NCBI GenBank assembly: GCA_035048495.1
Contig: CM068552.1
Span: 29,328,154 to 29,392,153 of the forward strand
Origin: Euptelea pleiosperma
Lineage: Eukaryota > Streptophyta > Magnoliopsida > Ranunculales > Eupteleaceae
DNA length: 64,000 bases
Reading direction: 5' to 3'
Below the pieces are notes generated by a model, which saw only the letters and a program-made list of their open reading frames with translations, was not told the origin of the DNA and made no database searches. Each line of letters begins with the position of its first letter. Position 1 is the first letter of the stretch. Both the position numbers and the translations under genes were made by a program. Positions 24,767-34,765 of this stretch are shown one piece after another.

Positions 24767-25085
24767 CCAACAACCCTGTTTTTTAATTTTTGAAAATTGA
24801 TTTTCATTCTCTGAATGAAGGATAGAAATTGAGGGTATATACTCAACTAAGCTCCATGTCTGTCATGGAGATCGAGAGAGAGACAGGCCAACAACCCTGT
24901 TTTTAATTTTTGAAACTTGATTTCCATTCTCTGAATAAAGGGTAGATATTGAGGGTATATTCAACTAAGCTCCAAGTCAGTCTTGGAGAGTGAGAGAGAG
25001 AGACCAACAACCCTGTTTTTAATATTTGGAACTTGATTTTCATTCTCTGAATGAAGGATAGATGTTGAGGGCATATTCAACTAAG
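24767..25085 (+). repeat. Direct tandem repeat, 2.7 units of about 118 bp
   Basis: Units start with CCAACAACCCTGTTTT at 24767, 24888 and 25004. Each continues through a 'cattctctgaat' block and 'gagggtatattcaactaagct', and the first two end in a short GA-rich spacer. The same unit appears in the other duplicated block at 32803-33036, but as an inverted pair. Confidence 0.88.
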
Positions 25086-25087
25086 CT

Positions 25088-25244
25088 GAGAAAATTTTTG
25101 AAGCGGCGATCCAGCGCGCAATGATCGTGCACGCTGCATATACACATGGTTAATTTTTAAATATGTTTTTTTTAAACAAATCCTAAACCCCAGTATATGT
25201 GACGTGTGATCATCGGTCGTGGGATCGCCCCTTCAAAAATTTTC
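25088..25244. mobile_element. MITE, GAGAAAATTTTTGAAGCGG family, copy 1
   Basis: Inverted termini GAGAAAATTTTTGAAG.. and ..CTTCAAAAATTTTCT enclose about 160 bp containing 'aaatcctaaacccc'. Related copies are at 33039-33218, 33240-33372 (partial) and 37518-37686. The target duplication is unclear. Confidence 0.7.
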
Positions 25245-25467
25245 TTACCTGGAGTCGTCCATGACTAATTTGTGGCATCACTTTCATAGCTATCGTCGCA
25301 ATTACGCTATTCCTGTTGTTAAGTCATCAACAAACTCAACTTGGAGAGAGTCGATGAACACGAGCTATATTAAAATTGGTGCTTTCAAGGAAGCTAGTGA
25401 TGTCAATATGGCCCCGAAATTGATGCTTTCACGGAAGCTACTGATGTGTATATGGCCCCGTATCTAG

Positions 25468-25475
25468 CTATAAAT
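25468..25475 (+). promoter_or_regulatory. TATA box of peptide gene 1
   Basis: CTATAAAT lies 86 bp upstream of the ATG and is conserved, with its surroundings, in the paralogous gene (33543-33550). Confidence 0.65.
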
Positions 25476-25560
25476 TTGATTGAACCATCTCTCCGTTCTC
25501 ATCCCTCTTTCTTTGCTCAAGCATTCCTCAAATTCCTCTTCTGCAGGAATAAAGGGAAAA

Positions 25561-25919
25561 ATGCCTTGCTCTAAGGGTTGTCAAATCCTGGTGGTTGCCA
25601 TTTTTGTGGTAGCCATGATTCTCTTTTCCTCAGAGGTGGCTACGGCAAATCTCCATGAAGCGATACCAGAATTAAAACTAGGTGAGTACGAAACTAACCA
25701 TATAGCCCATCTGATTCCATTGAAGACTTCATAGACTTCAATTGTTTCCTATTCAGACTTGAGTGCATAAAGCGATAAGATGCTTACTTATTTGTTTACT
25801 ACTCTAACTATGTACATTTACCATTCACAGGAAGAAGGTTTCTTCATGTATCAATTGAAAGTGACTACCCTACTGCCTACCCTCGAGGAGGTGGAGGAGG
25901 ATATTCTCGTAAACCATAA
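25561..25919 (+). CDS. Small secreted peptide precursor 1 (69 residues, two exons)
   Basis: Exon 1 25561-25681, intron 25682-25830 (GTGAGT..CATTCACAG, 149 bp), exon 2 25831-25919 ending TAA. The start is the first ATG after a conserved TATA box and leader. Residues 1-29 form a signal peptide (hydrophobic core VVAIFVVAMILF, likely cleavage after EVATA). A short acidic pro-region follows, then a dibasic RR at 42-43, then SIESDYPTAYPRGGGGGY and SRKP at the C-terminus. The Asp-Tyr at 52-53 with acidic residues upstream fits the recognition context of plant tyrosylprotein sulfotransferase (families PSK, PSY, RGF, CIF), but the rest does not match those consensus peptides. The paralogue at 33637 is 57/69 identical with the same intron position and phase. 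The function is unknown; a secreted signalling peptide is inference. Confidence 0.72.
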
Positions 25920-26284
25920 CCATAACTGCCAGGAAAAATTAGTTCATGAACAGGAACAGGAAGTTATGAAGTTACTAAAGTTATGGATTCAAAGATGCTA
26001 TTCAATGTTTGCGGACAAGGTCGATCTTCTTGTTCTGACAGACAATATTTTTTCGTTTCACATCCCTGAAAGTTTCTTTTCCAGTTTAACTTCTTAAAAG
26101 GGTTAAATAAAACAGTCACATTACTTCTGTTGCAGATACTGTTCTTGTCACATTCCAACCGTCTAATCTGTGTGCCTTATTTGGATGATTTCCTGAACTG
26201 AAAATCATCAGAACTGAATGACTGTCCAATTATTCATTTTATTTTTGACAGCCAAAAGGATGGAAACACCCTCCCCTGATGGAG
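25920..26284. other. Peptide gene 1 3' flank
   Basis: 3' untranslated and downstream DNA, largely alignable with 33960-34335 in the second block. No gene seen. Confidence 0.5.
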
Positions 26285-26292
26285 GTCCTGGG

Positions 26293-26619
26293 CAAGGTTT
26301 AAAAGGGGCCATTATAACGGTATGACGGACTGGGAGAGTTACCATTTTTTCAGTTATAGCGGCCGTTATAACCGATTGTAACACACGGGTAAATAACGGA
26401 AATAATGAGAAAACGGCACTAAAATTCAAAATTTGAATTTCAAAATTTCAATAACGGAAAATAACAGAAATAACGGGCATTTTTTAACAAATCTTCTTTC
26501 ACAAATTATAAAGAAAAATAACGGAAAATAACGACCATTACTTTCTGATGGTTCAAATGGTATACATAACGCAATGGGGGAGATCTGAATCTGTTATAAT
26601 GGCCATTTTTTAAACCATG
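26293..26619. mobile_element. hAT-type MITE (CAAGGTTTAAA family), 327 bp
   Basis: The left end is CAAGGTTTAAAA and the right end ...TTTAAACCATG, flanked by an exact 8-bp target duplication GTCCTGGG (26285-26292 and 26620-26627), the length typical of hAT elements. The second duplicated block has the unoccupied site GGAGGTCCTGGGTTCAAG near 34331-34348, which confirms both boundaries. Other copies are at 59189-59521, 59530-60432 and, truncated, from 48758. Confidence 0.93.
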
Positions 26620-26977
26620 GTCCTGGGTTCAAGACTTGCTTAGTGTGGTCATGCCTAGTGGAGGTCCCATTTAGGTTATTACGAGTATATCCTACCCTTC
26701 CGGCGGGGAAGCCCGATGTTACAAACTGGTCTAGCGGTGCAAGCCACAACCATGTTGCCTACCAAAAAGAAAAGAAAGAAAAAGGGTACAATGTTATAAA
26801 AATGTTGTCAAATCTTGTTATCTCCTGTAAGCTGAGATTTTGTTCCAAGTATAGCTTGCAAGAACGGAAAAACGGAAAGGGGTCATGCATATCATCACCT
26901 TACCATCTTCCCATTTGCAATTTTCATTCTGACGCAGCTCTGCATCTAACACCACTAAACCCAGGATGGTGATCTGC

Positions 26978-27750
26978 TGTTCACAGTTTTTAAGAAACGA
27001 GACAAGAGAATAACACTATGACAGCAATATGATATCGAACGTAAACAATAACGAATAGGCTCACTGTAATTGGGTGTTAACCCGATTCCAACACTACAAT
27101 TAAAGAGAATGCAGCAAGAGAATAACAATATGACAGCAATATGATATCGTAAACAATAACGAATATATAGGCTAATTGTAATTGGGTGTTAACCCGATTC
27201 CAACACTACTTCAATTAAAGAGAGTACAGCACGATTAATTATTTCAAATAAATATTCACCAAAGTCTGAATCTTGAATAAAAGTTATAGCAATCATAAAG
27301 CAATGAGAAGGGAACCTCCAACTTGGATTGGTCTAGTCGTGGGCTTGCTCTAGAACTTGTTGCGTAGACAGTAGACGATCAAGACTCCTCCAAAAGTTGC
27401 TGAACCAGATGGAAGTAGTGAATTTCACGAACCAATGGGAACACAACAGTTGAGACTGATGTGTACAAGTGCCTGAATGACCCTCGCGCAAGCACAGCAG
27501 CAGAAGAGGTGTTGAACTAGACTTCCAACTGAGAAAACCTTGCAGATAATACCAAGGCTTGCTGTCTTGTGCAGAATGTTGTAATTTTTTTGAAAAACAA
27601 AAAGTTAGAAGAAGCTTCATGGAGAAAGTATTTTGCTAGGGCTTGAGACTTGGTTGCTTGGGCTTGTACTGTAGGTCCACATAATAATTGTTTTGGGTTG
27701 GACTTGAATGGGTCGACCAAATGATAGTTGGATTGATATGGGCCACGTCA
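26978..27750 (-). repeat. Gypsy LTR (TGACGTGGCCC family), copy in block 1
   Basis: On the minus strand the LTR starts TGACGTGGCCC at 27750, preceded by a purine-rich tract, and probably ends ...TGTGAACA at 26978. It aligns with 34766-35813 in block 2 and, partly, with 37268-37486. It contains a local tandem duplication of about 113 bp (about 27001-27233). Confidence 0.65.
27001..27233 (-). repeat. Tandem duplication of about 113 bp inside the LTR
   Basis: The sequence from 'aagagaataacactatgac' through 'gggtgttaacccgattcc' and 'attaaagagaatgcagc' is immediately repeated with few changes. The block 2 LTR has a single copy, so the duplication arose in block 1 after the blocks separated. Confidence 0.8.
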
Positions 27751-28610
27751 ACTCTCCGTTGGTTAAAAAGAACTTACATCCGTGCAAGTTGCTTCGTAAA
27801 TTTGGAGTATGCTTTTTCTCCGAATACCTTCTTACATAACTCCATCTTTCTCAACCTAAGTGTTATCCGTGGTTGGTACTTTTCCCCTCCACTGTACAAG
27901 AAATTTCTCATACGGTCTACCCCGAGTCTCCAAAGTCTTCACATCGACCACATGTTCATCAATTTGGTCCTTCAAACTCACAAGTATTTGTGTCTTTCTC
28001 AAATTCTTCCTCACCGAAGTCTATTCCCCCATGGAACTCATACAAGTTTGATATATTGAAAATTGGGGAAATATTCAATATTCCCTCTAGAAGCTCGATC
28101 TCGTAAGCATTGTCCCCACACTTTCGGAGGATTCGACACGGTCCATCTTCATGGGAAATCACTCTCAATGAAGGTAAACCATTACTAGATCCCCTACCTC
28201 AAACCACTTGTGCCATCTATGTTTGTCTTCATTCTCCTTGTAATTTAAGGTGGTAGTCTCCGACCGATGTCGTACTTCTTCATGGATTTCTCTCATAATT
28301 TGAGCATAGGCATCAACATTGTCATTGATTTTCCTTTGGCTTGGTATGGGCATTAGATCAACTGCTACTCGTGGCGCTTGCCCCATGGACAACCTCGAAC
28401 GAAAGGTGATTTTCCTATGGCCTGATGGACTATAGTATTGTAAGCAAACTTGGCATGCGATATAATCAGATCCCCTACTGCTTTGGATGATCACTAGCTA
28501 ATCTTCGTAGCAAGTTTTCAAGAGTCCTATTAACAATTTCCGTCTAGCAATCTATTTGTGGATTAGTAAGTGATAAGTATACTCCTTGTGTTGTCAATTC
28601 TAGAACAATC
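27751..28610 (-). pseudogene. Decayed Ty3/gypsy integrase fragment, block 1
   Basis: Minus-strand fragments show integrase C-terminal features: a VAVDLMPIPSQ block, a REIHEEVRHRSETT block and a VGDLVMVYLH block. Further 5' comes a degenerate core ending (TEIVNRTLENLLRRLA) with an in-frame stop just before it. Frameshifts and stops make it non-functional. It matches the longer remnant at 35814-37267. Confidence 0.85.
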
Positions 28611-28859
28611 TTGGGTATATATGTAATCTCTATTTAGTCAAACCGAGAGGACTTGGAGAGCGGGACTCAATGATTTCGAAATTAGCTATGAGGCGATCCC
28701 TAATGTGCAATGGAGACTTGAATTCGTGGACTTAGAAAAACCATCAGAAGTCTACTTGGACATATTTGGATCCCCCCGGCTTATCATGAGAAACCCCGGC
28801 CCCATCAACAAAAACCCTAAAAAGGAGAAAACAGTCAAATGGGTCGACTAGACTTTGAG

Positions 28860-29583
28860 AGGAGGCGACTGGTTTCGAAACCAGTCGGTCGATCAAGTGG
28901 ACCGATCGCCCAGTCAGGCCTTTCGACCGGTCGATCGGCCTGGGGTTTCTTCAAATCACAAATGCGCATTGCCCCTCCCATTTGACTATAAATACCCCCT
29001 CTCCTACCCTTCATACTTACCAATTAACTCAACCTTTTCTTGAGCTTTTCATTTCCAAGAGAATTGTTCTTGGTCCCTTTCTTGCTTTAGTTGTTCCTTG
29101 TGCTACCCTTTGTGAGAGATTGACTTTGCTAAAGCTATGATTTTGAGTAGCAGCTTCGCTAAAGCTTTAACAACATCGAAGCTACGTTCCTGTTCAATTT
29201 TGATTGGGACCTTTCTATTTAGAAACACTCCATATATTGATACTATCCATTTATACTTGTTACCCTGCTTGACTTAAGAGAAATCTTGACTAAGTTGGAG
29301 TTCAATTGCGGCCTTACTCTGTCAATATCGATTATTGCGATCGAGACCGAGTCCTTACCCTATTCAATGTTGTTAGGTTTCTTAGATATTGAATTAAAAA
29401 GTGCTAAACTCAATGGAGCTATTTGGAGAGTGGACGCTTTTGCTGTGGATTGTTGTCTCTTTTCTAGTACTGCATCTACTTGATTAATTTATTCAAGCAT
29501 ATTAGTAGTCAGCTTAGGTTAATTTTTAATAGACATATTCACCTCCCTCTAGGTCATCTTGTATCAATATTAAGGAAACTTCA
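28860..29583 (+). repeat. LTR of a TGGTATTAGAGCC-primed element, plus strand
   Basis: The right end ...AAACTTCA at 29583 is followed by the primer-binding site. The LTR holds a TATA sequence (CTATAAATACC, about 28985), the common plant LTR phrase 'attcacctccctctaggtc', and a cluster of GGTCGATCGG-like palindromes at about 28880-28945. The left boundary is approximate. The reverse complement of much of it is at 31008-31730. Confidence 0.6.
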
Positions 29584-29585
29584 AT

Positions 29586-29598
29586 TGGTATTAGAGCC
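29586..29598 (+). promoter_or_regulatory. Primer-binding site (initiator Met-tRNA type)
   Basis: TGGTATTAGAGCC differs by one base from the standard plant TGGTATCAGAGCC site, complementary to the 3' end of initiator tRNA-Met. It lies 3 nt after the LTR end. Confidence 0.75.
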
Positions 29599-31007
29599 TA
29601 ACACTTGTGCAAAAGGTTTAATCACCCATTGATGTTAGTTCATACCCACCTGTTCTCCCTCTAGAGAACAAATAAGCCCAGATCCTTGATTATCTATTTA
29701 TCGAGTCTTTCCCTTAATCCATTAGATGATGAACTGTAAGGCTATCCTATTAAAACCCTTCCACCAAGTTTTGTATCTCATCCTATCATACAACATGATT
29801 CCCAAATCAAGACATTGTGATGAGATCAGCTTTACTGCTCTGCATATCATGCACTGCCTTGAGACATCTGTACCCCTTGACATACCCTACATCATGTTCC
29901 GGTAGATATTAGATGCCATCGATGCTCCCATATCCACTAAGGCACTTCCTTATAGATACCTGATCACCACTGTTCTCCAACATTCTTATGTGACGCTCCC
30001 ATATCCACTAAGGCATTTCCTTATAGTTACATGATCACCACCATTCTACAACATTTTTATGTACTTATGCTTGACTCTGATCCCTGAGACTTTCCTATTG
30101 ATCCGATTAACAACTCAACTCTTTCAAAGATGCAACTTGGATGGGATATTTCCTCTCTTCTCATCGATCCAAAGCTTCAGCAGGATCATCGATCTTATTT
30201 CTCTACCGCTACCCTACAGTCCATTTCAGACTAGATCACCTCTTTAACCCAGGAACTGAGTGCTTTCCTAGGGTTTGTCGCTTCAGACCAACAACGATCA
30301 GGGGCATGACAATAGAGGATGTCAACCTTTTTGAGGACTCAATACCCAAGCTATCCTTCTTCACCACTAGAGGAGGACTTTCATAGAGCGTGGGACCAGT
30401 AGGTTGGAGGAAAGCTGGCCGGAGACGAAGAGGGAGGGACAGAGGTACTTGGAGATGAGGATGACGATGAGTAGCGATATCTTCTATTTCTGACACAATT
30501 GTTGTCTTGCTTTAGCAGATGTATTGCTGATGTTTAGAAAAACACCAGATGGTCTAATTTTGTTATGTTGTACTTCAGACTAACTGTAAAGGGCTTCAGA
30601 CTCTTATAGCTTTATTTGCTGTATTTCAGTACTGGTTACATATTATGCCATTTTATGACAAAAAAAGTGGGAGAATTTAGAACAATGGTTCTTGATGATC
30701 TTGATGATGTGGTTTAGTAGTATGATTGTACTTGATCCTAATTAAGGGTGAGGACTTGACAAAACAAACATTGGTGGAGGACTTGGCAAAACAAAAATTA
30801 GTTCTAGTAAAATCATAAATTCTAAAAACTTAAATTATTTATAGATTTAACTAACCATATACTAAGGGGAAGTAAAATCCATATCCATATTTGCCATTTT
30901 GTCTGAGATGTGATTGACAAGAATTAACAAGGATATATATGTTGATGCCTCTTTTTACAACTTGATACATTTATTTATGTTGGAAGGATTATGCTCATTT
31001 TTAACGG
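29599..31007 (+). mobile_element. Retroelement internal DNA, non-coding or decayed
   Basis: Follows the primer-binding site; no gag or pol is recognisable. A nearly identical phrase 'gctcccatatccactaaggcactccttatagatac' appears twice (about 29923-29960 and 29995-30030), a local duplication. It may be a deleted or LARD-like interior. Confidence 0.4.
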
Positions 31008-31730
31008 TGAAGTTGCCTTGATATTAATACAAGAGGACCTAAAGGGGGTGAATAGATCTATAAATTTTAAACCTATGTTGATTACTAATATGCTTAAATA
31101 GAGAAATCAATCAAAGACAATAAATGTAAAGAAACAACAATCCACAACACAAGTATATATAGTGCTTTGGTGTATCAACACTTACGTCGACTCTCATAAT
31201 AGCTCCACTGAACTTAGTACATTTTTAATTCAATATCTAAGAAATCTTATAATATTGAATAGGATAAAGGACTAGTCTTAATTGCAATTGATATAGTCGG
31301 AGTAAGGTCGCAACCAAACTCCAGCTTAGTTAAGACTCTACTTGACTCGAGCAGCACAACAGTATTATAGATGATTTAATAATCAGGAGAAAAACTCTCT
31401 ACTAATAAACAAGTTACCTCTCAAACGAGATTAACAAGGAATGAAGCTTTGATGTTGCTGAAGCTAAACCAACGCTGCAAATCAGAACTGCAGCATGCAC
31501 CAATCACCAAGTTGATCTAGAACCGAAGAATGCGGACCACCAAAGCCGTTCTCCCATAAGGCAAGCACACCCTCGAGGCAAGCACGATGGGCAATGGAGC
31601 AAGAACAAAAGGTAGGAAGCTTAGGACAATTCTCTTAGTAATGAAGAGCTCAAGAGAAGGCTGAGTGAATTTGTGAGATTTGAGGATAGGGGAGAGTATA
31701 TTTAACTCCATTTGACCTATGTACATTTCC
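31008..31730 (-). repeat. LTR of the same family in opposite orientation
   Basis: The minus strand matches the 29583 LTR: 'ctattcaccccctttaggtc', then 'aatatcaaggcaacttca' ending at 31008. No primer-binding site follows on its inner side, so it is solo or belongs to a rearranged element. The outer boundary is approximate. Confidence 0.6.
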
Positions 31731-32395
31731 TTGCTCTCTCCTCTCTTTTGAAACTTTTTTTAATTACATTGGTGCTCTTGGAGGACCTTGAAGTTGTATC
31801 AACACTCTAGTTATGGTGAATAGCTTGATATTGGTAAGTGGTACTTTATTCTTTTCATGCCCCTCTTCTCTTTTCTCCTTTGATTTATAAATCCTTCACT
31901 TTATTAAAGTTCTATTTTACTTGTTCAATTGTATTTATGTTAGCCATTAATGGTCAGTTTATGAAAGAAGAATGGGTAAGTTCTTTTTGTAAAAAAAAAT
32001 AGGTTTCTTATACCATTTAGTAGAATAGAATTTTTTGGAAATTAGTGTTCGTTGGCTTTCGTGGGTCCCTAATTGGTGGTGATTTGCGATCATCATGGCT
32101 CTTCTCTAATAATGATCGATAGCTTTATTGCTGTTTTGGTCCATATGGTGTGTTGGTACATGTTTTAGGGTGGAAGATAACCACCATCTGTATTAGAGTG
32201 AGCCCTTCTCGGTCTGGTCCGTTTCTTTAGACAACAAACGAACCACGTAAATGGGTCTCCAAAGCATCAGCTCCTTAGCATGTTAAATCCCACGATTCCA
32301 ATCAATTCTGTAGTGACTACCATCTTCTCAGGCTAAGGACGGCAATTCAATGGCTTCTATCACACGTGCAGAGGGCACCCTACCATCTGTTGCTA
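31731..32395. other. Spacer between duplicated blocks
   Basis: No gene or clear repeat boundary seen. Confidence 0.4.
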
Positions 32396-32536
32396 TTGAG
32401 AGAGCCTTTCGAGGGTCAAGGACTTTTAGTTTGAAGGATATAGAAGGGCTTCTCTATCTGTGTCAACGTTGGGAGCATCAGCAATGTTCATGCAGCAAGA
32501 GAGAAGGATGAACAGTGCAAGAAGGTGACCTTCCAT
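32396..32536 (-). pseudogene. 5' fragment of the LRR receptor kinase gene
   Basis: This 141-bp piece matches the first codons of the intact kinase (23660-23794), including the ATG context 'tttttagaccatgg' upstream. Small insertions shift the frame after the EALLY segment, giving an early stop. Everything downstream of about codon 47 is missing, so this is a dead truncated copy at the edge of the second block. Confidence 0.88.
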
Positions 32537-32802
32537 TTTTAGACCATGGAATATGGAGTACTTGTTTTCACCTTCTTACCGTTTAAAAAATCAATCTTCT
32601 TACCCTTTAAATATACCAAGGCTGACGAAGATTTAATGAACAGTTTCTATTAGATAAACGGTCAGCGGCCTTTTTTAAACAAGAACAGCTTGGAATACAG
32701 CCTGGATTCTCAAGAATAACTCGAAGGTTTATTAATCATATTTGGTGGTTAGGCACTTCAGCATTTCTTCTTGGTAAGAAGTTCTCCACTCGACGTGTAT
32801 CC

Positions 32803-33036
32803 CCAACAACTCCGTTTTTAATTTTTGAAATTAAACATGATTTCCATTCTCTGAACGAAGGATAGATATTGAGGGTATATTCAACTATAAGCTCCATGTC
32901 AGTCATTAAAAACAGGGTTGTTGGTCTCTCGCACTCTCTCTCTGACTGACATGGAGCTTAGTTGAATATACCCTCTATATCTATCCTTCATTCAAAGAAT
33001 GGAAATAAAGTTTCAAAAATTAAAAACTGGGTTGTT
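32803..33036. repeat. Inverted pair of the about 118-bp unit
   Basis: The arm at about 32803-32908 starts CCAACAACTCCGTTTTT. Its reverse complement at about 32936-33036 ends AACTGGGTTGTTGG. The unit is the one found as direct repeats at 24767-25085, so the arrangement differs between the blocks. The arms could fold into a hairpin of about 100 bp. Confidence 0.85.
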
Positions 33037-33038
33037 GG

Positions 33039-33218
33039 ATAAAATTTTTGAAGCGGCGGGATTTTTGATTCGGCGATCCTGCGCCCGCCCAATGATCGCG
33101 CTCCCCGAGTACATATGGTAAATTTTTAAAAAGTTTTTTTTTTTAAAAACAAATTCTAAACCCCGGTATATGTGACATGCGATCATTGGGCGCAGTATCG
33201 CCGCCTCAAAAATTTTCT
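33039..33218. mobile_element. MITE, GAGAAAATTTTTGAAGCGG family, copy 2
   Basis: Left end ATAAAATTTTTGAAGCGG, right end CGCCGCCTCAAAAATTTTCTC. Same interior as copy 1 ('aaattctaaaccccggtatatgtgacatg'). A partial third copy with the same interior follows at 33240-33372, together with a repeated flank 'gactaatttgtggcat', suggesting a local duplication. Confidence 0.7.
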
Positions 33219-33542
33219 CAGCTGATCGAGTTATCCATGACTAATTTGTGGCATGCCATCATTGGGCGACATTGGGTTTAGGATTTGTCTCTTTTTTTGT
33301 TAAAAAAATCCTAAACCCCGGTATATGCGACATGCCATCATTGGGCGCACGATCAAAAATTTTCTCAGCTGAGTCGTCCACGACTAATTTGTGGCATCAC
33401 TTTCGTAGCCACCGTCCCAATTACGCTACTCGCTGTTGTTAAGTCATCAACAAACTCAACTTTGAGAGAGTCCATGAATGAGCTATATTGAATATCGGTT
33501 CTTTCAAGGAAGCTAGTGATGTCAATATGGCCCGGTATCTAG

Positions 33543-33550
33543 CTATAAAT
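33543..33550 (+). promoter_or_regulatory. TATA box of peptide gene 2
   Basis: CTATAAAT, 87 bp before the ATG; same position and context as in peptide gene 1. Confidence 0.65.
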
Positions 33551-33636
33551 TTGATTTGAACCATCTCTCCGTTCTCATCCCTCTTTCTTTGCTCAAGCAT
33601 TCCTCAAATTCCTCTTCTACAGGAAGTAAAGGGCAA

Positions 33637-33959
33637 ATGGCTTGCTCTAAGGCATGTCAAATCCTGGTGGTTGCCATTTTTGTTGCAGCCATATTTCTCT
33701 TTTCCTCAGAGGTGGCTATGGCAAATCTCCATGAAGCGATACCAGAGTTAAAACTCGGTGAGTACGAAGCTAACCATATAGCCCATCTGATTCAGATGTG
33801 AAGATTTTATTTGATAAGATGCAACGGTTATTTGTTTACTACTCTAACTATCTAGATTTACCATTCACAGGAAGAAGGTTTCTTGATGTATCAATTGAAA
33901 AGGACTACGCTACTGCATACCCACGAGGAGGTGGAGGAGGATATCATCCACAGCCATAA
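33637..33959 (+). CDS. Small secreted peptide precursor 2 (69 residues, two exons)
   Basis: Exon 1 33637-33757, intron 33758-33870 (GTGAGT..CATTCACAG, 113 bp), exon 2 33871-33959 ending TAA. Exon lengths (121 and 89), intron phase and 69-residue product equal those of the paralogue at 25561. The signal peptide is residues 1-29, followed by NLHEAIPELKLGRRFL and the C-terminal part SIEKDYATAYPRGGGGGY plus HPQP. Twelve residues differ from the paralogue, six of them in the signal peptide. The pro-region, RR, DY, TAYPRGGGGGY and final Pro are unchanged. No frame damage in either copy despite surrounding repeat decay suggests selection, but this is inference. No match to a peptide family is claimed. 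Confidence 0.72.
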
Positions 33960-34765
33960 CTGCCAAGAAAATTTAGTTCATGAACAGGGACAGGAAGTTA
34001 CGCGAAGTTACTAGAGTTATAGATTGAAGATGTTATTCAATGTTCTGATAGACAATATTTTCTAATTTCACATGTAGGAAGTTGTGTTATACCTATCCCT
34101 AAAAGTTTCTTTCCCAGTTTAATTTCTTAAAGGGTAAATAAAACAATCGCAGTACTGCTATACTGCAGATCTTCAGTGCAACCGATATTGTTCTTGTCAA
34201 TTCCAACCGTCTAATCTTTGGGCCTCATTTGGATGATTTCATGAACTAAATGATCCTCATTCATAATTGTCCAACTATTTGTTTTTATTTTTGACAGCCA
34301 AAAGGATTGAAATACCTTACCCTTGAAGGAGGTCCTGGGTTCAAGACTTTCGTAGTGTGGTTATGCCCCTAGTTATATAGTAAATTCGCTTATTATTCAT
34401 GTTTTTAACACATAAATTGTTTATTTTTTTAAAGAAACGTTTGCTAATTCCGTATAAAATAAAATCAGAAAAAAATTGCTGATTTTAAGATCAAACGAAT
34501 AAAATGCGTATTATTCGTGTTTAATACACGAATTTTGTATTTTTTTAAATAAAACGTATTAAACGGCTGTATAAAATTAAATAAAAACGGTAAAGTTCAG
34601 GCTTTTTTAAGGTTAAACGAATATAACACTTCAACAATGACCGAATTTATACATCCTGAAACTGATTTATATATCATGTCACAACCTTACCATCTCCCCA
34701 TTTGGCAATTTTCAGTCTGATGCAGCTCAGCACCTAACACCATTAAACTCAGGATGGAAATCAGT
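33960..34765. other. Peptide gene 2 3' flank and spacer
   Basis: Aligns with 25920-26290 and 26628-26975 of block 1, including the empty hAT site near 34331-34348. AT-rich DNA at about 34380-34650 has no counterpart in block 1. No gene seen. Confidence 0.5.

Noticed and set aside
24426..24793. Arg-Glu and Ser-Leu repeat proteins
   Set aside because: Translation of the (GA)n microsatellite.
25480..25734. 84-codon open frame starting upstream of peptide gene 1 (same type at 33556)
   Set aside because: It runs through the leader, exon 1 and into the intron. The paralogue comparison and conserved GTGAGT/CACAG sites support the spliced 69-residue model starting at the inner ATG.
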